Below are positions 1 to 7,081 of a stretch of DNA of 51,932 nt, piece by piece. The stretch's first letter is position 1. The number at the start of each line of letters is the position of its first letter. Position numbers and translations under genes: made by a program. Under the pieces are notes generated by a model that saw nothing but the letters and a program-made list of their open reading frames with translations, did no database searches and had not been told where the DNA came from. The stretch comes from Gemmatimonadota bacterium (GTDB lineage Bacteria; Gemmatimonadota; Gemmatimonadetes; Gemmatimonadales; GWC2-71-9): contig QHVB01000037.1 of assembly GCA_003222195.1 (NCBI GenBank), forward strand, positions 1 through 51,932. Reading direction: 5' to 3'.

Positions 1-302
1 TAATCGTTGATATGCCGCGCACGCCAAGCTGTGCGGTGAGCGGCTACCTCGCGGAGCGAGGAATCGCGCTCCGCCCGCGTCAGCGGACCGGTGAAGTTCC
101 GGCCAACACCGAGCACATCGTTACCGGGCGGTGGTGGCTCGGCAGGCGGCGGGGGTGGGGGTGGGGGTGGGGGTGGGGGTCGGGGCGGGGGCGGGGGCGG
201 AGGTTGCGGTGGCGCCGCCGGAGGTGGGGATGGTGGATGATGATGTGCCCCACACGCCGTGGTGAACAGCAGGAGCATCACGGCGACCAGCCAGCGAGCC
301 AT
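1..302 (-). CDS. Proline-rich lipoprotein, 3' part cut by window edge
   Basis: An open frame starts at ATG 302-300 and runs off the left edge (100 codons seen). The N-terminus MARWLVAVMLLLFTTAC is a lipoprotein signal with Cys at residue 17, followed by a His-rich patch and about 35 residues that are almost all proline, then a globular-looking start (NDVLGVGRNFTGPLT). The proline run is encoded by five GGGGGT hexamers and several GGGGGC units on the plus strand (151-198). A GGGGTGG-like ribosome site precedes ATG, and the gene lies 25 bases after the stop of its upstream neighbour, so the two may be co-transcribed. It is probably a surface lipoprotein held off the membrane by a stiff polyproline stalk. 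The family is not recognised because the C-terminal domain is missing. Confidence 0.7.
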   Translation of the reverse strand, partial: MARWLVAVMLLLFTTACGAHHHPPSPPPAAPPQPPPPPPPRPPPPPPPPPPPPAEPPPPGNDVLGVGRNFTGPLTRAERDSSLREVAAHRTAWRARHIND

Positions 303-327
303 GACTACCACCCCATGCCCCGCATCA

Positions 328-1362
328 CTAAACCCTCCCGCTTTGCGCTTTCCACTCCTGTTTCCGCTGCTCCACGCTGCGCGCGAAGTCCTGACGGTGC
401 TTGTTGAACGTCGCGGCGAGCTGGTCGCTAAAACCGTAGATCGCCCACGGCGCCCGCTCCTGCAGGAAGTTGAGCATCTCGCCGACTTTCTTCTCGTTGC
501 CGGGAATCGTGGCGGTGCCGCCATAACAGTTCACGATCGCCTCATATGTCTTCCCGGTGGGAATGAAATTCACGCTGTGCTTCGTGATCTTCTTGTAGGC
601 CCAGAGCACATCCTGCAGTCGCAGCATGTTGAAGGTGAAAAAGCGGGACCGCACCAGATATTTGTTGCCGAACCGCCAGCCCGCTTTGCCCCGGAGCAGC
701 GAATTGTTGTACTCGTGCTCGGCCTCGACCGCCACACCGACCGGATCGCCCCATTTGGCGATGCGCTGGGCGAGCGGATGCCGTTCGGGATCGCGCCACG
801 CGCGCCAGGCCGGAATCGCCTGCCAGACGAACAGGAGCAGAAAGACGATCCCCACCCCGATCACGACAAAGGCCGGCTGGCGAAACGAATCAGTATCCAG
901 ATAGAAGGGATAGAAGGTGCTGCGCAGCGAGCGCATTTCCTGGCTCTCGAACAGCTGCGCCTCGAGGTCCTCCGGCCAGGGGACGAGCTTCCCCTCGGCC
1001 TTGCGCGATTCGGGACCAGCGGTCCGGACGACGAGATAGTGATTGCCGATCACGAGCGCGTGATACGCGGCCGACTCCTCGCGCCTGGTCTCGACGCCGC
1101 TCTGCGTGCGCACCGTATACTGGCGGATGCCGGTATCGAGCACACGGTCGCCCGCGACCCGCGCGTAGTAACGCGGCGTGCTGGTGACATCCCGGATCGA
1201 ATCGAGATCCGCCCGCGCGAGCGAGTAGGGGCCGCCCATGAAGTTCGCGATGTAGCGATGGTCGCTCGTGGCCAGCAGCACGCCGCCGCCGAGGGCGAGG
1301 GTCCAGACGATGACGCGGCGGAACGAGACCGCGCGAATGCGTTGGGTGATCCAGCTGTCCAT
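328..1362 (-). CDS. Two-span membrane protein of unknown function
   Basis: A protein of about 344 residues with one hydrophobic segment near residues 15-32 (VIVWTLALGGGVLLA) and a second near 165-185 (FVVIGVGIVFLLLFVW). An extracytoplasmic domain of about 130 residues lies between them, and a soluble C-terminal domain of about 160 residues contains the stretch LQDVLWAYKKITKHSVN. The start at 1362 is preferred because AGGGGG lies six bases before it; an in-frame ATG at 1368 is also possible but abuts that site. The layout resembles DUF6709-type proteins (weak, from memory). The C-terminal part reads like a PH-like membrane-associated domain (inference). It precedes the proline-rich lipoprotein on the same strand. 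Confidence 0.75.
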   Translation of the reverse strand: MDSWITQRIRAVSFRRVIVWTLALGGGVLLATSDHRYIANFMGGPYSLARADLDSIRDVTSTPRYYARVAGDRVLDTGIRQYTVRTQSGVETRREESAAYHALVIGNHYLVVRTAGPESRKAEGKLVPWPEDLEAQLFESQEMRSLRSTFYPFYLDTDSFRQPAFVVIGVGIVFLLLFVWQAIPAWRAWRDPERHPLAQRIAKWGDPVGVAVEAEHEYNNSLLRGKAGWRFGNKYLVRSRFFTFNMLRLQDVLWAYKKITKHSVNFIPTGKTYEAIVNCYGGTATIPGNEKKVGEMLNFLQERAPWAIYGFSDQLAATFNKHRQDFARSVEQRKQEWKAQSGRV

Positions 1363-1430
1363 CGGCATCCCCCTGCGGAAGTCGGGGGCACACTATAGCG
1401 AACGGGGTTCGCAGAAGCTAGCATAGCGTT

Positions 1431-2102
1431 ATGCGTTACATCCCATACAGTTCCGTGATTGCGCTCACCTTCGTGGGAGCGTGCGCCAAGCCGGCGGACA
1501 AGCCCGTCGCTGAGGCGGTCGGGGGGGTCCCCGACTTCCACAACCCCGCCGATCCGGCGTTCAGCCAGCAGGCGCCCGACAGTTTCCGCGTCCGCTTCGC
1601 AACCACCAAGGGCGACTTCGTCATCGCCGTGCACCGCGCCTGGGCCCCCCACGGCGCCGACCGGTTCTACGGTCTGGTGCGCTCCGGTTTTTACGATGGC
1701 GTGCGGTTTTTCCGCGTGATCCCCGGCTTCATGGCACAATTTGGCATTCACGGCGATACCGCCGTGACCGTGGCCTGGCGGCAACGCGTGATTCCCGACG
1801 ACCCGGTGCGGCGGTCCAATCAGCGGGGCCTGGTGACGTTCGCGACCGCCGGCCCCGGGACACGCACGACGCAGATCTTCATCAACTATCGCGACAACAG
1901 CCGCCTCGACTCAGACGGCTTTACGCCGTTCGCGGAGGTGGTGGAAGGGATGCAGGTCGTGGACGGGCTGTACGGGGGGTACGGCGAGGGCGCGCCGCAG
2001 GGGCGCGGGCCCGATCAGATGCGTATGCACATCGAGGGCGAGAAGTATCTCGCCCGGCAATTCCCGAAGCTCGACAAGATCAAGAAAGTTACGGTCGAAT
2101 AA
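1431..2102 (+). CDS. Cyclophilin-type peptidyl-prolyl isomerase lipoprotein
   Basis: A 223-residue lipoprotein with a signal ending in VGAC (Cys18) and a cyclophilin domain from about residue 52 to the end. The motif FFRVIPGFMAQFG carries the three residues that matter in cyclophilins: Arg95, Phe100 and Gln103 (equivalents of Arg55, Phe60 and Gln63 of human CypA). It should catalyse cis-trans isomerisation of prolyl bonds in envelope proteins, probably anchored to a membrane facing the periplasm. There is no Shine-Dalgarno before ATG; instead TAGCAT lies six bases upstream, as in leaderless genes. The 3' end overlaps the convergent cytochrome gene by 14 bases. Confidence 0.9.
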   Translation: MRYIPYSSVIALTFVGACAKPADKPVAEAVGGVPDFHNPADPAFSQQAPDSFRVRFATTKGDFVIAVHRAWAPHGADRFYGLVRSGFYDGVRFFRVIPGFMAQFGIHGDTAVTVAWRQRVIPDDPVRRSNQRGLVTFATAGPGTRTTQIFINYRDNSRLDSDGFTPFAEVVEGMQVVDGLYGGYGEGAPQGRGPDQMRMHIEGEKYLARQFPKLDKIKKVTVE

Positions 2103-2844
2103 GCTGCCGTAATCTGCCCTGAGCCTCGCCGTTGGTGGAGTCGCGGTGCACCGCCTCGCGGAACGCCGCGATCGCCGCCGCTGTGTCGCCTTTCATGAGA
2201 TCGATGTTGCCCCGGAACGTCGCGAGGTTCGACGACGTCGGGAACTGCTCCTCGTTGAGCCGTAGAATCGCGAACGCCTCGGTGTACTTGCCCGCCCGCG
2301 CCAATCGGAACGCCGAGATGTTCAGCGTCGGCTCGCCGAAGTCGTAGGCCGCGCGGCCGTAGTAGCGCTCGCGCAGGGCGCGATAGGCCCGGGTCGCGGA
2401 ATCGACGCCCGCCGTTTGCGCCGTCTCCTGGATCAGCTGCTCGAGCGACATCGGCCGGCTGACGCCGCGGTGGCACGTGTTGCATGTGACCTCGACGTGG
2501 CTCGTCATCTGCGCGTGCTCGGGCAGCGTATCGAGCCGGCGATTGATCTCGTCGACCATACGCATCATCTGACGCGCCGTCAGCTTCGTGCGCTTCTCGT
2601 CCTTGGCGAAATCGAATTGGCCGAGCGGCATCCCTTCCTGGCCGACGTGACAGAACTGGCACCGCACGCCCAGGCCACCGGCAAAGTTTCGCATGATGCC
2701 GACGACCTGCATGACGGGCGTGCTTTTTGGAATGACTTTGACGTTGATGAGTGAGTCGGGGGGAAAGTGGCCGGGGGCCTGACCAAGAAGGGCGGCAGGG
2801 GCGGCAAGGACGGCAAGGGCGAATATGACAGGGCGTAGGTTCAT
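2089..2844 (-). CDS. Di-haem c-type cytochrome, reaction-centre cytochrome-subunit type
   Basis: 251 residues from the MNLRPV start at 2844, chosen because a Sec signal follows directly (cleavage near LLGQA); an ATG 27 bases upstream would add a non-signal extension. Two CXXCH haem sites are visible: CQFCH at 62-66 and CNTCH at 121-125. The arrangement resembles the photosynthetic reaction-centre cytochrome c subunit family (PF02276), which is widespread in non-phototrophic Gemmatimonadota and Acidobacteriota as periplasmic electron carriers. The C-terminal 120 residues look like TPR helices (TLNISAFRLARAGKYTEAFAI, then DTAAAIAAFREAVHRD), suggesting a partner-binding tail. No other reaction-centre gene is present, so a role in phototrophy is not supported. 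Confidence 0.85.
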   Translation of the reverse strand: MNLRPVIFALAVLAAPAALLGQAPGHFPPDSLINVKVIPKSTPVMQVVGIMRNFAGGLGVRCQFCHVGQEGMPLGQFDFAKDEKRTKLTARQMMRMVDEINRRLDTLPEHAQMTSHVEVTCNTCHRGVSRPMSLEQLIQETAQTAGVDSATRAYRALRERYYGRAAYDFGEPTLNISAFRLARAGKYTEAFAILRLNEEQFPTSSNLATFRGNIDLMKGDTAAAIAAFREAVHRDSTNGEAQGRLRQLIRP

Positions 2845-2920
2845 GGCTTCACAAATACGCCACAATCCCACGCTCCGCTACATGAGCCCCGGCAATTCCA
2901 ACGAATTCCTGACGAGCGGC

Positions 2921-3727
2921 TTACATCCCCTTGCTCTTGAGCCACGACAGCGATGCGTTCGCAACTTCCTTCCAACCGCTGTCCACCGTGAGCGAGTGCC
3001 CCCGATCCGGGAACACCTTGTAATCCGTCACGCTCGGCGCCTTGCGGTACAGCTTGTAGGTGGCACGCGATACCACCTCCGGCACGGTGTGGTCCTTGCC
3101 GCCGCCCGTGATCAGCAGCGGGCCACGCGTCGCCTTCGTGTTCACCTTCGCCGGCGTGTTCGGGAAGACATTGGCGAATGCCGCTTCGAACAGCGGCTTA
3201 CCGGGCGCCGGAATGTGATACTTGGTATGCAGCGCGTTTGACTCCTGCTCAGAGACGGCGTTGCCGAAACCGAAGTAGAACTGTTTCGGCGTCTGCGAGA
3301 CCGCCTTCGTGTAGTTGAACGGATTCCCCAGCACCGGGAACGCGCTCTTGAGCTGGGCCAGCGGGAGCGGCAGCACGCCGCGGATCTGCGCGGGGTCGAG
3401 CGCGACCGCGGCCGACGCGAGCCCCATCCCCAGCAGCTTCTGCGCGACGAGACCGCCGAACGAGTGCCCGATGACGATGGGCTTCGTGGGAAGTTTGCGG
3501 ATGATCGCGGCGTAATGCTCGACGACGTCGTCGATGCCCACGTTGGCCAGGCGCTCCGGATGTGCGTTGGATTCGGCGACCGTCGCCGGCTCACCCGGCC
3601 ACCGGGGGGCGGTGGCGTCGTAGCCCGCGGCGCGGAACAGCTCGACCCAGGGCTTCCAGGAATCGGCATGGAGCCACAGGCCATGGATGAAGACTACGGG
3701 GGTGCGGGCGGCGGGCACAACAGGCAT
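2921..3727 (-). CDS. Alpha/beta-hydrolase
   Basis: 268 residues from ATG 3727, chosen because GAGGAA lies seven bases upstream; a longer frame from 3757 has no such site. An oxyanion-hole strand VVFIHGLW (residues 11-18) and the nucleophile elbow GHSFGG with Ser89 are clear. The C-terminal GGKDHTVP supplies a likely acid and DRGHSL the catalytic His. No signal peptide is present, so it should be cytoplasmic. Substrate cannot be told; the family includes esterases, lipases and lactonases. It stands alone between the cytochrome gene and the HUH-transposase element. Confidence 0.88.
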   Translation of the reverse strand: MPVVPAARTPVVFIHGLWLHADSWKPWVELFRAAGYDATAPRWPGEPATVAESNAHPERLANVGIDDVVEHYAAIIRKLPTKPIVIGHSFGGLVAQKLLGMGLASAAVALDPAQIRGVLPLPLAQLKSAFPVLGNPFNYTKAVSQTPKQFYFGFGNAVSEQESNALHTKYHIPAPGKPLFEAAFANVFPNTPAKVNTKATRGPLLITGGGKDHTVPEVVSRATYKLYRKAPSVTDYKVFPDRGHSLTVDSGWKEVANASLSWLKSKGM

Positions 3728-3860
3728 GGACGTTCCTCGAGAGTGTTGTCCGCTCAACGATGGGGCCTGACAGGGGGTTCCGCGAGGCTCGGCCTCATTG
3801 ACTATTGGTTGATCTATGTGCTGTACAGTTCGTCAGGAGTTTGATCGGTCTTGTTGTTTT

Positions 3861-3910
3861 TGGACAGGCTAAAGCCTGTGCTCGGCTAACACTGTCCTGA
3901 AGGACAGTCC
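3861..3910. repeat. Left palindromic end of HUH element (hairpins A and P)
   Basis: Two perfect or near-perfect palindromes, ACAGGCTAAAGCCTGT and ACTGTCCTGAAGGACAGT, are separated by a CTCGGC tag. They end three bases before the transposase ATG, so they may also control its translation. Confidence 0.8.
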
Positions 3911-3913
3911 AGA

Positions 3914-4294
3914 ATGTCAGCCCATCAGCTGTTCATTCATCTCGCGTGGACGACGCTTGATCGGAAGCCGATGATCGATGCAGCGACCAGATCGTTCCTC
4001 GAGGAATTCTTCAAGAAGACCGCATCGCGGCAGGATGTCGAGATAGTCGAGTTGGCGCTGCTCAAAACGCACGTGCATATGCTCATTCGTACGCCATCAC
4101 GTATCGATTTGCCTCGATTAGTGCAATTCTTCAAGGGAGGCAGCAGCTTCGCAGCAAGTCGCCTATCGGAGAACGTGTTGGGCTTGCGATGGGCGCCCGA
4201 ATATTCATCGACGAGCGTCGGACCGCGACAGGTGGAAACAGTAAGGAATTATCTACGGGACCAACCGAATCATCATCCCGACGAAGCCATCTAA
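3914..4294 (+). CDS. Short Y1/HUH transposase (IS200-like or RAYT)
   Basis: 126 residues of the Y1_Tnp fold (PF01797). The metal-binding HUH pair is His53-Val-His55 within LLKTHVHMLI, and the probable nucleophile is Tyr113 in VETVRNYLRDQ, followed by a Gln-x-x-His-His end. It should cut and join single-stranded DNA at hairpin ends. It is shorter than most IS200 TnpA proteins (about 140-155 residues), ending just after the catalytic helix, so it may be a minimal or slightly truncated form. Base composition is lower in GC than the flanking genes, consistent with a mobile gene. Palindromes bound it on both sides. Whether it is a true RAYT or a derived IS200 transposase is not settled. Confidence 0.8.
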   Translation: MSAHQLFIHLAWTTLDRKPMIDAATRSFLEEFFKKTASRQDVEIVELALLKTHVHMLIRTPSRIDLPRLVQFFKGGSSFAASRLSENVLGLRWAPEYSSTSVGPRQVETVRNYLRDQPNHHPDEAI

Positions 4295-4300
4295 CGTAAC

Positions 4301-4346
4301 GCTGTCCTTTAGGACAGTGTCTGCCGAGCACACCCTTTAGGGTGTG
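4301..4346. repeat. Right palindromic end of HUH element (hairpins P and B)
   Basis: CTGTCCTTTAGGACAG, a GCCGAG tag and CACACCCTTTAGGGTGTG follow the transposase stop after seven bases. An A-rich run follows on the plus strand, so hairpin B could also act as a terminator for the transposase gene. Confidence 0.8.
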
Positions 4347-4417
4347 AAAAAAAACAAAACGAAGGGCTCGCTCTTCCTTGTGGGACGACTTCGAGTGTGA
4401 CGCTTTGAAATCAGTTT

Positions 4418-4903
4418 TCAATCCATCTCATGCCCTGCCGCATGATGGGCGGTCCGCTGAAACGCCAGAAACTCGTGAATCGCCGCCACCGCGACCGGGT
4501 CGTTGCTCCTGATGCGCACTTCCCCTCCCCGCGACCGATCGACGGGCTCGTAGCTGATCGCAGCGCGCCGCGCGCGCATCACCGCCGTGCCGGGCACGGT
4601 CTGCGCGTGCACCGCGAACGGCTTGGTGAAGTCGCCGGCGCGGAACGCGGCCGCGATGTCGTGCATGTGCGCGCGAATCGTCGCGATCGCCGCCGTGTCG
4701 GACGCATCGTCGCGATCCAGGATCACGCGGCCGCCGTCGGGCAGATCCTCGAAGACGTGCGCGGACGTGTACTGATCGACGCCCATGACGTGCGCGCCGC
4801 GCGACTGCGTCGCCGCGAACTCCGAGTCCGATCGCTTGCAGCCTACGATTCCGAGCGCGGCGACGAGACCGATGATTCCGACCGATAGCCGAGTCTGATC
4901 CAT
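4418..4903 (-). CDS. Small lipoprotein of unknown function
   Basis: 161 residues from ATG 4903, chosen because it gives a clean lipoprotein signal ending IVGC (Cys22). The mature part contains HVMGVDQYTSAHVFEDL, an alpha-helical segment rich in His and Asp (IRAHMHDIAAAFRAGDF), and ends in a His-rich tail (FQRTAHHAAGHEMD). Proteins of this kind are sometimes labelled aspartate carbamoyltransferase in databases (memory only); nothing here supports that enzyme. The His-rich segments suggest metal binding (inference). The start lies 61 bases inside the end of the upstream TMEM175-like gene, an unusually long same-strand overlap that implies translational coupling or an overcalled neighbour end. 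Confidence 0.7.
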   Translation of the reverse strand: MDQTRLSVGIIGLVAALGIVGCKRSDSEFAATQSRGAHVMGVDQYTSAHVFEDLPDGGRVILDRDDASDTAAIATIRAHMHDIAAAFRAGDFTKPFAVHAQTVPGTAVMRARRAAISYEPVDRSRGGEVRIRSNDPVAVAAIHEFLAFQRTAHHAAGHEMD

Positions 4904-5460
4904 ACCACACACAGGGACGCGTTGAGGGCGAGGCCGAGCGCCGGTCGCACAAAGGCGAGCGCGGTCGCGAGGATGTACACCGACACACCTATGTAATAGG
5001 TGCGCCGCACGTTGGCGACCGTTGCGGCGTTCACGTCGGCGCGCAGCAGGTCGCCCCGCACAATCGTCGCAAACAGCAGGTTCCAGACGAGCGCGTTCGC
5101 GACGAACGACCCGCAGTAGAACGCGACCGCCGCTTTCGCATCGGGCGTCGCGAGATTGGCAGCCAACACCGCCGTCGGGAACGGGATGAAGGTCACCGTG
5201 AGCAGCAGGAAGCCGTTGGCGAAGAGAAACGGATAATTCACGCGCCGCACCATGCGCAGCAGCTCGTGGTGATTCACCCACATAATCAGGATGACCACGA
5301 AGCTCATCAGGAACGCGATGTAGGAGGGCCACAGGGCGAGGAGCCCGGCCCACAGGCCGCCGTCCCCGTGCGGCACCCGGATCTCGAGAATCAGGAGCGT
5401 AATCGCGATCGCGAAGACGCCGTCGCTGAACGCCTCGACCCGGCCGGGACTCTCAGTCAT
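4843..5460 (-). CDS. TMEM175-family (DUF1211) potassium channel
   Basis: 205 residues. The N-terminal signature RVEAFSDGVFAIAITLLILEI (first helix, residues 7-27, containing FSDGVFAIA) is diagnostic of the TMEM175/DUF1211 family, whose bacterial members form K+-conducting tetramers with the pore lined by this helix. About six membrane spans are visible. ATG 5460 was chosen because it directly precedes the signature and keeps the gene clear of the divergent lipoprotein gene at 5497; a longer frame exists but reads as non-coding. Only 36 bases separate the two divergent starts. It shares a transcript with the downstream small lipoprotein gene. Confidence 0.87.
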   Translation of the reverse strand: MTESPGRVEAFSDGVFAIAITLLILEIRVPHGDGGLWAGLLALWPSYIAFLMSFVVILIMWVNHHELLRMVRRVNYPFLFANGFLLLTVTFIPFPTAVLAANLATPDAKAAVAFYCGSFVANALVWNLLFATIVRGDLLRADVNAATVANVRRTYYIGVSVYILATALAFVRPALGLALNASLCVVWIRLGYRSESSVSSPRSES

Positions 5461-5496
5461 ACTCACAAAGATGCTTTTGCCGAGTAGATTATCGCC

Positions 5497-6228
5497 ATGC
5501 GTCGCACAGGTCGTGCTCTCCAATTCGCGCTGATCGCCGGCGGGCTTGCCGCGTGCGGCAGCAGCTCCACCGGCCTCCCCGCCGGGTTCGAGTGTTTGGG
5601 CCAAGCGCTCCCCACAACCGCGCCCGCTCTGGTCAATGTGACCGGGATGGTGACTTCCGATGTGCTTTCACCGAAACCCGTAGCTCACGCGTTCGTGTAT
5701 GGATTCCGCACCGGGGACACGACGCACCTGGCAGGCGATACGACCAATACCCCCGGCCAGTACAGCGTCGCGATCTCGACAGGTGGGACGCCGGTGATCG
5801 GCTACCTCGCGGTCTCGGACAGCGGTCACCACATCGACACGTACGCCTATCCGGCTGTTCCGCTTGCCGCCGACGTGACAGAGAACGTTCTCATGGTCTC
5901 AAGCTCGGAATTCTCATTCCTCGCGGCGGCGGCCGGCATCAACCCCGTCGCAGGTGACGGATTCATCGGCGCCGTCGTGAGGAATTGTCAGGGCACGCCC
6001 ATCGCGGGCGCGACGGTGACGAGCATGCCAACGGGTACCGTCCGCTACAACGCGGGCGGCGCGCCGAGCTCATCGGCTACCGCCACGGCGGCGGACGGCG
6101 TGGCCTATATCGCGAACGTCGCGCCGGGCAACGTGACGGTACAGGCGACGGCGAGTGGGCAAACGCTCCGACAGCACACGGTCAACGCGCGCGCCAACGC
6201 GATCACGCTGACGGAAATACAACCCTAG
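5497..6228 (+). CDS. Lipoprotein with carboxypeptidase-regulatory-like domains
   Basis: 243 residues with signal MRRTGRALQFALIAGGLAAC (Cys20). The body has two beta-sandwich-like units: residues about 45-135 (VNVTGMVTSDVLSPKPVAHAFVYGF) and 160-243 (GFIGAVVRNCQGTPIAGATVTSM through the end). The second has the usual pattern of carboxypeptidase-regulatory/transthyretin-like domains (G-V, P-I-A-G-A-x-V, G-x-A, V-A-P-G-x-V-T-V). It probably sits at the cell surface and binds a ligand or partner; no enzyme motif is visible. TAGATT lies six bases before ATG with no Shine-Dalgarno. A three-hairpin palindromic repeat begins six bases after the stop. Confidence 0.8.
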   Translation: MRRTGRALQFALIAGGLAACGSSSTGLPAGFECLGQALPTTAPALVNVTGMVTSDVLSPKPVAHAFVYGFRTGDTTHLAGDTTNTPGQYSVAISTGGTPVIGYLAVSDSGHHIDTYAYPAVPLAADVTENVLMVSSSEFSFLAAAAGINPVAGDGFIGAVVRNCQGTPIAGATVTSMPTGTVRYNAGGAPSSSATATAADGVAYIANVAPGNVTVQATASGQTLRQHTVNARANAITLTEIQP

Positions 6229-6233
6229 AAACT

Positions 6234-6306
6234 CACACCCTAAAGGGTGTGCTCGGCAGGCGTTGTCCTTAAGGACAATGTTGGCCGAGCACAGGCTTTA
6301 GCCTGT
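6234..6306. repeat. Compact three-hairpin palindromic element, copy 1
   Basis: Order on the plus strand: hairpin B CACACCCTAAAGGGTGTG (6234-6251), CTCGGC (6252-6257), hairpin P TTGTCCTTAAGGACAA (6263-6278), GCCGAG (6284-6289), hairpin A ACAGGCTTTAGCCTGT (6291-6306). The tags can pair and enclose P, giving a cloverleaf-like fold. It fills the gap between two convergent genes and could terminate both transcripts. Confidence 0.85.
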
Positions 6307-6310
6307 CCAA

Positions 6311-7081
6311 TCAGGCACGATCCGCCATCACAATTATTTCCGGGCACCCATCCACTACGGGCCCGCGCGCAAAGTCCCCAAACATCTCGCGCACGTGAAA
6401 GCCGGCCCGCGCAAGCAGGTGCCGCAGCTCGGCGGTCAGATACCACCGCATCTCGAAGGCCTGCACGTAGCGTTTGCCGTCCACGTAGTAGATCAGCTCC
6501 GATTCGCTCACCTGATCAAGCCAGCGCACCCGCGCGATGCGGTAGGCGCGTCGCAACGTGCGCCCGTCCGGTAAGCGCCGCTCAGGCGTGTCCTCGAGCT
6601 CCACCCCGCCCCCGCCGACCAGGCGGTCGAAACGCGGATTGAACACGTCAAAGATGAGACGCCCCTGCGGCGCGAGATGGCGAGCGACATTTTCGAGAAA
6701 TCGCAGCTGATCGTCGATCGTAGTGAGATGCTGCAGCACGCGGAACGGGGCGATGATCAACGAAAACTTCGTGCCGAGTTTGAAGTCGCGCATGTCGTGG
6801 GACTCGACGCGTGCCCGCGCTCGGACGTCAGCAGGTTCAGCCGCGAGTTTCGCGCGGCAGCGCGCGAGCATCTGGCGCGAGCTGTCGATGCCGACGATCG
6901 AGGAGCCGGTACGGGCGATCGGCAGCAGAATCCGCCCGGTGCCGCACCCCACTTCCAGCACGCCGCCCTTCGCCGCTATCGCCTCGGCTACATAGAAATC
7001 GACGTCCTTCCGCTCCTGGTACAGCGGGACGCTGTCGTACAACAGGCCGAAATCGGGGATGTGATCGTAAACAGAGGTCAC
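6311..7081 (-). CDS. Class I SAM-dependent methyltransferase
   Basis: 256 residues with the Rossmann-type SAM site LEVGCGTG at 42-49, motif II GIDSSRQML near 63-71, and the post-motif stretch FSLIIAPFRVLQHL. The substrate is not evident; the C-terminal half (ELIYYVDGKRYVQAFEMRWYLT) resembles the Methyltransf_25 group of small-molecule methylases. The ATG overlaps the TGA of the upstream metallopeptidase gene by four bases (ATGA), so the two are translationally coupled and may work in one process. Its 3' end lies four bases from a palindromic repeat. Confidence 0.88.
   Translation of the reverse strand: MTSVYDHIPDFGLLYDSVPLYQERKDVDFYVAEAIAAKGGVLEVGCGTGRILLPIARTGSSIVGIDSSRQMLARCRAKLAAEPADVRARARVESHDMRDFKLGTKFSLIIAPFRVLQHLTTIDDQLRFLENVARHLAPQGRLIFDVFNPRFDRLVGGGGVELEDTPERRLPDGRTLRRAYRIARVRWLDQVSESELIYYVDGKRYVQAFEMRWYLTAELRHLLARAGFHVREMFGDFARGPVVDGCPEIIVMADRA

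Larger units (their letters stand above)
3864..4346 (+). mobile_element. Palindrome-bounded HUH-transposase element (IS200/REPtron-like)
   Basis: The unit reads hairpin A (3864-3879), CTCGGC tag (3881-3886), hairpin P (3891-3908), transposase gene (3914-4294), second hairpin P (4302-4317), GCCGAG tag (4323-4328), hairpin B (4329-4346). The tags are reverse complements of each other. Compact copies at 6234-6306 and 29189-29259 have the same order with one P and no gene, in the opposite orientation. Single-strand transposition of IS200/IS605 and REP-associated (RAYT) elements uses such subterminal hairpins, so this is the probable autonomous source and the compact ones its derivatives. Exact cleavage sites cannot be fixed by eye. 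Confidence 0.7.

Noticed and set aside
12-407. Trp/Gly/Arg-rich plus-strand frame
   Set aside because: It is the antisense reading of the proline-rich lipoprotein's GGGGGT repeats and has no protein-like composition.
2089-2844. Evidence for phototrophy from the reaction-centre-type cytochrome
   Set aside because: No puf, bch or other photosynthesis gene is present, and this cytochrome family occurs in many non-phototrophs.
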